Shown here: positions 54,929-64,000 of the stretch, piece after piece
Position numbering within the stretch: the first letter of the stretch is position 1
Layout: each line of letters opens with the position of its first letter
Assembly (NCBI RefSeq): GCF_011075055.1
Contig: NC_058143.1
Coordinates: 7,145,057 to 7,209,056, forward strand
From: Mangifera indica
Lineage: Eukaryota; Streptophyta; Magnoliopsida; Sapindales; Anacardiaceae
DNA: 64,000 nt
Direction: 5' to 3'
Position numbers and translations under genes: made by a program
The notes under the pieces: model-generated
What the model saw: only the letters and a program-made list of their open reading frames with translations
Told to the model about the DNA's origin: nothing
Database searches by the model: none

Positions 54929-57222
54929 TGTAACCTCTCCTAACCATTGGGTGTGTTATAGAAAAACGGCAAGAGTTCCCCTATTTTAGAGGGCCCGGGG
55001 AATATTTTTTTTCTCTTTTTCATTATGCCTTGTAACACTCCCAATTAGCAATTCACATAAACCAGTCCTATCAACCGACTGGATTTTTATCAACTTAATC
55101 ATAATAAATAAAATAAATACATAATAATAACCATCATAAAGATTATCACCCACAGAAACTTTATAATCGATTTTTATAACTAGCCATATATATATATATA
55201 TAGCTATACACAAGCACACATATATATATATATATATGAAACAAAATGTATACATATCCACCAATATCTACATCAAGTATATGTATATATTCACATATAC
55301 ATCAAAACATATAAATCAACAAGATTATGGTGTCTTTCTCCCTCAGCCTCATGTCTCATTAGTGTTCCTCGGGAACCTTTGCTGCATTTCTTTACCTGTA
55401 AAATATTAAATTAAACGGAGTGAGCGACTATGGGTCAGTAAGAAAATCATACTCAATACTCAAAGTATTTTATACCAGTACTAATCTTTTCCATACTCAG
55501 CGTGTCTGAGCTATTTACCACAAAATAATTGACATAGAACACGCATTTAACACGTATCATAATTCTTTTCTTTTACACATTTATTCATTTCCTTACTATA
55601 TAGATATGATTCACTCGTTATGATTTATGCATGTATGAGTGCCATGACATTTCTATTTTCTGATCGTACATCTTTCTCAACTCTTTATCAGCCACACAGG
55701 CTTGTATGCATAATTCTAATACAAATGACTTTCATGAAATATTTACTAATTTTTTTTTCTCTCTTTCTCATTGACCGGTCCAGACTACATATGACAGTAC
55801 TTGCAGTCACCATACAAAGTACAATTCTCTCTTACACGCATATTTTTTTTCTTTGCTGTCCACACAGTACAGCTAATATTTTTCTTTGCTGTCCACATAG
55901 TACAATTGATATTTTTCTTTGGCTGTCCACACAGTACAGCTGGTTGTCCACACAGTACAACCGATTATTTTCTTTACTGTCCACCCAGTACAGCTGGTTG
56001 TCCACACAATACAACTGATTATTTTCTTTGCTGTCCACACAGTACAGCTCGTATGTAAGGATTTTAAGTATGTTTTCTGTTTTCCTGTATCATATGAGGC
56101 ATTATAAAACCAAAAATACTTATTTTCCATTTCTGAAAACATGCATGACTTAGAAAATATTTTTCCTCTTTCTTTATTTTTTTCTAAATCATGCATATGT
56201 TATGATTTCTCATGTATGCATATATAATCATAATATAAAATGTACCCATTCATTGTTTTCCCTTATTCTTTTCATTCCTTATCAAACATCATATTCTCTT
56301 TTCATGCATTTGTACATATCTCATACCTTGAATTAATTTCAAAATATATAATGTAGGCTTAATATAAGGGTTATTTCACATTATGTACATAATTAAGTAA
56401 AAGTAACCTATATCACATAAAATGATATTTTTGCCCTTATGGCCAAAATTTACCTTTTTACCCTTATGGCCAAAAAATTACATCATAAATCCTAATGAAT
56501 TTCTGTATCCTTTTAAACATAAATAATCTTAATTCTAATACCTTACACACTTATATAAGTAAAGGTTATTTAAATAACCTAACTCAAATTTACTTCAAGT
56601 ATGTAAAGTATGAAATTCTTATCTCTTATTTGCTAAATAGATGATTTAAGCTTATTCACCTTCTTTTCTTCTTTCTGGCAACCTTAATCAACCAAAAATA
56701 TAATCATCCATCAAAACTCTAAATTTCACATCGCTTAAAAATTAAATATATTACCTTAAAACTGATCAGAATTGATAGATCTACACTTTCTATAATTGGA
56801 GCCTCTGGAAATTAGGTAGTTTAGCTAGGTTTTTTGGTGAATTTTGGTTAAGGGAAGCTTTAGCTAAAAAAATAATGGAGTTCTTGGCAATTGATGAAGA
56901 GAATGAATAGGGTATATATTTTATAAGCCTTTTGGACCATTTTGCCCTTAAACTTTTCCATAAATTACTATTTTATCCTTAGCCAATTACCAAAAACCCT
57001 TAGCACCACCATATAATTTCAAGTGTGCCATTCAATTTTAATTCCCACTTTGTCCCTTGAATCTTTATAAAATGACCATTTTACCCCCTTTAAAAAATTA
57101 TTGCTCATTTAGTAGTTTTCTATCATTATTTTACAATTTCTTTACACAATAAGTTATAAAATCAACTCTAGGGGTAATTTTGAAAGTAGAGTTTACTGAC
57201 ACACCTGAATTCGGATGTTACA
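54929..57222 (-). mobile_element. LTR-like insertion A (2294 bp), probable solo LTR
   Basis: Ends TGTAACCTCTCC and GGATGTTACA, flanked by a 5-bp duplication AAAAT (54924-54928, 57223-57227). Copy b at about 35255-35275 gives the uninterrupted site, so the insertion boundaries are supported. On the minus strand it begins TGTAACATCCGAATTC, the usual style of Ty3/Gypsy LTR starts, and has a TTATAA box about 290 bases in (near 56930). No coding region or internal primer site was seen. Its partner in opposite orientation is at 60073. A non-LTR origin cannot be excluded. Confidence 0.75.
55857..56050. repeat. Seven short tandem motifs inside insertion A
   Basis: The word (c)tgtccacacagtacagct occurs seven times with small changes, separated by gattattttcttt-type spacers or directly joined by ggt. 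It gives overlapping open frames on both strands that are not genes. The partner insertion at 60073 has four copies (about 61285-61392). Confidence 0.9.
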
Positions 57223-59620
57223 AAAATGATGAAGATGTGCAATGCCTTATTAACATGTTTTAATACTTCAAGAAATGTATTCCTATTTTGTTACATGTAT
57301 TGCAATCGAAAGATAAGAAGAAGAAGAAGAAATTAGTGGCAATGATGATAGTGAAGTGAAAAAGAATTTGCTAGAGAAGACTTGATTGATTTCAATAATT
57401 ATGCACTCTATATTGTTGAATGGATTTGTGGAGACAAAGAAAGGGTTTTAGACCTGGGTGACTTTGAGAGGAGTGAGATTACTAATATTCCTCTTGATAA
57501 GGTAGACTTTAGGGATATGTCACCTGTTAACTATGATATAAATAGTTTACAACTTGAAGATCCAATTATGAGTGATGAAAATTATTCAAGACCGTTTTTT
57601 GATAATGTTCCCACTGATTTATTTAAGTGGCTTCCCAATTTTTCTCCACATCTTTTAACGTCATCAAGTGGTGCATGATCGATCCGAGAGAGAAATGTTA
57701 TAAAACTTGTGTGACATTTTTAATGACAAAAAACACTTGAAAGATATTGTGGACTAATTTGCCCTAGAGAAAGGATTTTAGTATAAGGTGCTTAAGTCTG
57801 ACACAGGGAGAAGGAAGATTAAGTGTTATGATGAGAAATGCTAATGGTTTCTATCGGGAAGAAAAGTCAAACCTAGTTAAATCTCCAATTTACACATGTT
57901 CAGTTGATCAGATAATGCCACATCATAGATAAGTTGGGGTTTGAGCTTTAAGTTAATTAATGAGGTCAAAGTTTGTGTTGATTGATCATATTTATTGACC
58001 TAAAGAGATCATTATTGATATCACCGATATGTATAAAATTGACATTTCATATTCACAGGCCTAGTAGACAAGAAATTAGGCTTTAAATTCATTAAAGAGC
58101 TCACTAGAAGAATCATTTATACGTTTATCTGATTATTGCTATAATTTAGAACGTGCTAATTCAAAAATTGTGACAGCTATAAAAATAGATGATGAGCATT
58201 GCTATAAGTATTTTTTCATGGCATTGGAATGTTTCACTTGTGCATTTAAATAATATATTTGACCTGTTATTTACATTGACACTGTTTTCCTTAAAGGTCG
58301 ATATCTAGCACATTTATTTCTTACGATGACTCTCAATGGTAATAACCATATCTACCCAATTGTTTTCGTTGTCGGTAAAAAAAAAGATCATGAAACGTGG
58401 TGTAGGTTTTTGACAAAGGTTAAAGAATGCATTAATGAGATACCAGAGTTGATAATAATCTTATATCGACATCATGTTATATATTCTACAATGGTTGAAG
58501 TCTTTTCAAATGTACACCATAGGTGTTATTGCCATCACCTTCTCTGTAACATGTGATCAAAGTACAAACACAACTCACAGGTAACATGTTTCTACAAGAC
58601 CTAGAATTTTTATACCTGTTAACATTTTATCAATCTTGATAACAAAGTGCTCATATCATTTATAAACTCGTAGGTTGTATGCTTATATTGAAAAGCTACA
58701 AAGTCATATATAAAGGCAGATTTTGAGGCTATGATGAGATTTATTGATATAATATCTTCAAGTCAGGTTTACTTACGTGAGGTAGGGTTTCACTAATAGA
58801 GCATGACATATTTTCCAGGACACTGGTATAACATAATGACAACTAACATTACAGAGTCATTTAATGCCCTCGTCAAACACGTACGAGATTTGCCCATTAT
58901 AACGATGGTTTTATGAGAGGAGAAACCATGCAAGTACATACATAGTTAATACTGATTATCTATTTGAAAATGACTTTTTACCCTTATGCTTGTTTATTAA
59001 CATATATGCTAATGCTTTTTTCAAATTGTGGATGAATGCTTTAATTATGTTATACCATGGACAAAGGAAAAGCTTGGTTACCATGTGTTGAAGGCTGCGC
59101 ACTTAGAGGTTTGTCTAATTATAAATGTTTGGTATCAGTTTACAGGTAGTGGTAGATATATGGGCATTGTCGACTGTCATAAAATGTTTTAAGTGCAATA
59201 AGTTTTAGCTTTCACGTATTCCATGCAATCATGTCATTACTGTTACAAGACATATGAAGCTCATAAATATGTATGCATCAGTTCATTTTTCAACACTTAT
59301 TATTATCGTGCAATGTGTGTGAAACCTATCAATTCACTCGAGAAATAATCAAAATAGTTACATGCCCCCGAAGAAAGAGTTATCCTGTTCTCTGTTCTTG
59401 ACCGTTGTCAATTCAGTCGCCCTTCAAATAGAAATCGATGTCCTTTATAGGAGGAGATCGTTACACCCAAGATTTGTAATTGGTTTAATCAACTAGGGCA
59501 TATCTAAACACAATGCAAAAGTCCAATACCAGTTCCAAGCTTTGTCCCACAGGGTTCATCTAGAAGAGATGAAAGAAAGAGATCTTCACAACCTTTTATT
59601 TAGTTTGATTAATATATGAT

Positions 59621-60067
59621 TTATGTACTTATTAAAATGAGACGTAATCAATGTTGTTTGATTAATGTTTCATTTAAGTACTTGTTCATATGTGATATAA
59701 TCTATTTAATGTTAATAATGTTTTAATTATATAGTTGTTGGAATGAGCATTATTCATGTAATTGTTGGAATGAACATTTTATTGCTTGATTAATGTATGA
59801 TTTACTTATATGATTGATGAAATGAATATTATATCACTATTATTTATGTTCCAAACATGTGTTCATATTATTTGAGTTTGGATTCATACTTTATCAGGTA
59901 AGTTGCAATAAAACTGATAAAATAAAATAAAAATGAAATTAAACGCATAACCAATAAACCATCATAAATAAATATATACATAACAACTCAAAAATCATAT
60001 GAATAAACAATGATAAATACAAATATACATTTGTGATCTAATCGATGCAATGAAAATATAACTGAGG
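59621..60067. other. Spacer of Mutator-like copy c
   Basis: Between the transposase 3' end and insertion B. It contains direct copies of ttgattaatg(t)atgattta phrases (near 59606, 59792) and no coding content. In copy a the corresponding spacer is 2561-3309. Confidence 0.45.
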
Positions 60068-60072
60068 CCAAA

Positions 60073-61976
60073 TGTAACATCCGAATTCAGGTGTGTCAAT
60101 AAACTCCACTTTCAAAATTACCCCTAGAGTTGATTTTATAATTTGTTGTTTAAAGAAATTGTAAAAGAATTATAGAAAACTACTAAATGAGTAATAATTT
60201 TTAAAGGGGGTAAAATAGTCATTTTAGAAGGATTTATGGGACAAAGTGGGAATGAAAATTGAATGGCACACTCGAAATTATATGGTGGTGCTAAAGGTTT
60301 TTGGTAATTAGCTAAGGATAAAATAGTCATTTATAGAAAAGGTTAAGGGCAAATTGGTCCAAAAGGCTTATAAACCCATACCCTATTCATCTTCTTCTTC
60401 ATTTAGCCGAGAACTCCATGAATTGAACTAAATTTTTTTCTTAAGCAAAATTCATCAAAAAACCTAGCTAAACTACCTAATTTCCAGAGCCTCCAGTTAT
60501 AAAAAGTGTAAATCTATCAATTCTGGTCAGTTCTAAGATAAAAAATTTAATTTTTAAGATATGTCAAGTTTAAGGTTTTGATGGATGATTATATTTTTGA
60601 TTAATTAAGGTTGCTAGGAAGAAGAAAAGAAGGAGGATAAGCTTAAATCACCAAATTAGCAAAGAAAAGGTAAGAATTTCATACTTTACATACTTGAAGT
60701 AATTTGAGTTAGGTTATTTAAACAACATTTACTTATATAAGTGTGTAAGGTATTAGAATTAAGGTGATTTATGCTTAAATGGATAAAGAAATCATTAGGA
60801 TTCATGATGTAATTTTTGGCCATAAGGGTATTTTAGACATTTCATATTCCTAGGGTTAGCTTTGTGGATTTTGTGTGTCGAATATATGAGAAATGATGAA
60901 TTGATGAAAGAATTTGCATTAAGTTAATTCTTGCTTAATTATGTGCATGATATGTGGAATAGCCCTTATATTAAGTCTATATTATATATTTTGAAATTAA
61001 TTTAATGTATGAGATATATATAAATGCATGAGAAAATAATGTGATGTTTGATAAGGAGTTAAAAGAATAAGGGAAAACAATGAATAGACATATTTCATAT
61101 TATGGTTATACATGCATACATGAGGAATCATAGCATATGCATGATTTCAAAAAAAAAAATAAAGAAAGAGGAAAAACATTTTCTAAGTTATGTATGTTTT
61201 CAGAAAATGGAAAACAAATATTTTTGGTTTTACAATGACTTATATGATACAGGAAAGTAAAAAACATACTTAAAATCCTTACACGTGAGTTGTACTATGT
61301 GGACAGCAAAAAAAAATATCGGTTGTACTGTGTGGACAACCAGTTGTACTGTGTGGACAACAAAGAAAAATATTAGCTGTATTGTATGGACAACAAAAAA
61401 AAGAAAATAGTAAAATATGCGTGTAAGAGAGAATTATACCTTATATGGTGATTGCAAGTACTGTCATATGTAGTCTAGACCAGTTAATGAAAATATTTGA
61501 AAAAAAAAAAGAAAGAATTAGCAAATATTTTATGAAAGTTATTTGCATTAGAATCATACATGCAAACCTATGTGGCTGATAAAAAGTTGAGAAAGATAGT
61601 ATGATCAGAAAATAGAAAAGTCATGACACTCATACATGCATAAATCATAACAAGTGAATCATATTTGTATAGTAAGGAAATGAATAAATTGGTGAAAGAA
61701 GAGAATTATGATATGTGTTTAATGCGTATTCGGTGTCAATTATTTTATATATGAATAGCCCAGACACGCTGAGTATGGAAGAGATTAGTACTGGTATGAA
61801 ATGCTTTAAGTGTTGAGTATGATCTTCTTACTGAGTCATGGTCGCTCACTCCGTTTAATTTAATATTTTACAGGTAAAGAGATGCAGCAAAGGTTCCCGG
61901 GGAGCACTAATGAGACATGAGACTAAGGGAGGAAGGCATCATATTTTTGTTGATATGTATGTTTTGATGTATATGG

Positions 61977-62026
<50 letters not shown>

Positions 62027-62373
62027 TTGATATAGATATTGGTTGATATGTATATATTTTGCTTCCTATATGTAGATATGTGATTGTGTATAGTTATATC
62101 TATATATGTATATATATATATGGCTAGTTATGAAAATTGGTTGTAAAGTTTCTATAGGTGATAATCTTTATGATGGCTACTAATAAGTATTTATTTTATT
62201 TATTATGATTATGTGATGAAAATCCAGTCAATTAGTAGGACCGGTTTGTGTGAATTGTTAATTGGGAGTATTACAGGGCATAATTAAAAAGAGAAAAGTT
62301 TCCCCGAGCCCTCTAAAATAGGGGAACTCTTGCCATTTTTCTGTAACACATCTAATGGTTAGGAGAGGTTACA
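60073..62373 (+). mobile_element. LTR-like insertion B (2301 bp), probable solo LTR
   Basis: Inverted relative of 54929-57222. Ends TGTAACATCCGA and GAGAGGTTACA, flanked by the 5-bp duplication CCAAA (60068-60072, 62374-62378). A TATAAA box at 60369-60374 before a pyrimidine-rich stretch suggests plus orientation. It holds four copies of the tgtccacacagtaca-type word (reverse complement) near 61285-61392 and a TA tract at about 61980-62022. It splits the convergent gene pair of copy c on its DUF1985/Ulp1 side. No coding content. Confidence 0.75.
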
Positions 62374-62378
62374 CCAAA

Positions 62379-64000
62379 CATTGACGCATAAAGGTGGATG
62401 ACTCGTAGGGAAAATCTAAACTTTGTGCAAGCATTAGACACTTTATGAAGCATAACATAAAAATACCACAATCATCAGAACCCTCGCCCTACTGGGGGAC
62501 ACCTTTTGCTCGTTGTAACACCAAGTGATCTACTTATAGTGTATGCCTAGAGGTGGCCCAAAAACTCGTCACCTCTAATAATACTAGTATCAATGTCCTG
62601 TAGGGTCTCATCTGTTGTGCGAGCCTATCATGTCTACCTATGTAAACTACCTTGGAGTCGTATATGGTGATTGACCAATCATGAAAATCAATAACTCTGA
62701 CAACCCAATGGGTATAATCAAAGTTTATAGGTATAAAAACCTATAAACATTGAGAAATTATAATGGATAAATGTGTTATATATAAGTTAATTCAAAGTAA
62801 ATTATAATAAAAACACACATATATTATACCCTATCAACCTCCCTTCATGGTTTGTAAAACAAATAGGAGGTGTAATCTGCCTCTATTATCTTCGTGAATA
62901 GCTCAGACCATTTGTACGTTTCTGACAGTGTGGTATTCCAACTATCATATGCTATCCCAATATGTCCTACAAAGAAGGTGTGAGCCATCATCCAACTTTA
63001 TGGAATGATGGTCTACTACTTATGTTAGTGCTGACATAAGTGCGAAGAAAGAATTTACATGTTGAAATGGATATAAAACATGAATTGTATAATGTTTTGA
63101 TGAATATATAAAATATTTAACCAAATTCTATGGATATAGATCACTTATATCATCGGTCAACCACTTGTGTAGCTTGACAACAATCCTTTAAAATGTGGCT
63201 TTAGAATTCACTCTAATGCAATAAACCTCGTGGTCGTTAGATGCTGCAGCTCCAATGTACCACATGAGAAAAGATTCTTCAAGCTCTACAACAGAAGATG
63301 GAATGGTTCAAATTTGTCGTTTAGCTATCAGTTTGATTGGATTTGTATATGAAGTGTGAACAAGCAGACTCTTTTGGATGACCCTACCATGAGTAGTCCG
63401 CACCAACTAAAAATAACATAAAATTGTTAATTCAATACTTAATCTTAATTAACAAATACGATTAAATCAGTTAATGTTACCTTATTGATATACAATAGAG
63501 GAGGTTTGGCAGGAGAATCTTTGGATGAGGGAGGTGATGTAACTGAAGGGCTAATCAATAATACCCTATACGAATAATAATAACAAATTGATTAATAACA
63601 TTTCATATAAAATATAGTAGCATTTCATATAAAATATAATAACAACAATTAATTACAAGCCTCATGTAGGGGACATGATGGAATTGAAGGGTCAATAGGT
63701 GAAGCCCGTCTAACTGTCATCAGTACCCTCCACGAAGTTAATATACATATTAGAAAAATGAGTAAATACAATTTATAGAGGAAATAAATGAGATGTGGCT
63801 TTGTCACTTAATTAACTGTAGTTGGTCTTATACGTATAATGATATCCTCTAAACAAGTCATACGATCTTCTAATCAAGACATTTGAGAAGACATCTGCTT
63901 TGCATAATAGACATCTCATCTCACAAACAAAAAATCTCATGTAATATCATATTACCCTAGTGGGTCAATGCACCATCTAATAAGGATAGAATAAGTGATG
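62379..64000 (-). pseudogene. Ulp1-type protease remnant of Mutator-like copy c
   Basis: On the minus strand, about 62720-62560 reads THWVVRVIDFHDWSITIYDS, the catalytic His region of C48 peptidases. About 62500-62445 reads Gln, then a TAG stop (62490-62492), then GEGSDDCGIFM with the catalytic Cys. Upstream, 63000-62880 and 63310-63180 read MMAHTFFVGHIGIAYDSWNT and ESFLMWYIGAAASNDHEVY, probably from the same gene. The last coding words match copy a at 2430-2500. Stops and gaps make it non-functional, and it runs to the window edge. C48 proteases cut SUMO-type tags; here that is only ancestry. Confidence 0.7.

Larger units (their letters stand above)
54695..59620 (+). pseudogene. MULE transposase, copy c (interrupted by a 2.3-kb insertion)
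   Basis: The N-terminal part is 54740-54925 (KYVRGYKKLVKILSKTTLER, IQLCMKPKRINL). After the insertion 54929-57222 it resumes with NDEDV, then an open acidic part at 57382-57678 (ending in PFFDNVPTDLFKWLPNFSPH). The catalytic domain is at about 58270-58556: YIDTVFLKGRYLAHLFL with the first Asp, GKKKDHETW, ILYRHHVIYSTM where active relatives have SDR, and HHRCYCHHLLCNM. The SWIM finger is near 59190-59300 (SRIPCNHVITVTRHMKL) and the basic C-terminal tail follows to about 59580. Many stops and frameshifts. Dead, but the most complete of the three copies. Confidence 0.85.

Noticed and set aside
55620..56196. Several overlapping open frames on both strands
   Set aside because: They are produced by seven copies of a short tandem motif in insertion A; frames on both strands with repeated VHTVQL-like words are not genes.
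54929..62373. Insertions A and B as the two LTRs of one element
   Set aside because: They are in opposite orientation, each has its own 5-bp duplication, and the sequence between is the Mutator-like element.

Overview
This window is AT-rich nuclear DNA of a flowering plant, most likely a eudicot. Protein-coding genes have introns, retrotransposons prime from the initiator-Met tRNA, and one clearly recognisable host gene, the carotenoid enzyme phytoene desaturase (PDS), lies in a sea of transposable elements. I cannot name the species.

Layout. 1-6987: a MULE-type MITE cut by the window edge, a decayed Mutator-like element (copy a: a DUF1985/Ulp1-type remnant on + facing the C-terminal SWIM part of a transposase on -), about 2 kb with no recognisable gene, and a second MITE. 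7301-25419: PDS on +, 14 coding exons that join into an open 549-codon frame. Intron 6 is about 9 kb and holds a Gypsy tail with its LTR, a Copia pol relic, a tandem duplication, a complete 427-bp TRIM and a 1.6-kb solo LTR. 26412-26573: a small DVL/RTFL peptide gene interrupted by one TGA. 26620-32284: a chimera of a TRIM and a chromovirus-like Gypsy element, rearranged by a small inversion whose ends sit at the two primer-binding sites. 32800-40280: Mutator-like copy b (about 150-bp tandem array, transposase on +, DUF1985 gene on -), with a MITE inside the array. 40280-42680: a Copia relic. 43255-64000: Mutator-like copy c in the same layout, interrupted by a MITE, a complete young Copia element inside that MITE (44698-54160), and two 2.3-kb LTR-like insertions in opposite orientation.

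How the parts relate. PDS is the only gene here that looks intact and of host function; it acts in the plastid at the second step of carotenoid synthesis. The intact Copia polyprotein (1347 aa, two 1630-bp LTRs differing at two positions by my reading, 5-bp target duplication) is probably recent and possibly still able to move. Everything else is decayed or non-autonomous. The Mutator-like copies share a convergent two-gene plan and share inactivating changes, which suggests they spread from an already defective source. All coordinates of splice sites, LTRs and target duplications were read by eye; family assignments rest on motif recognition, not on database searches.
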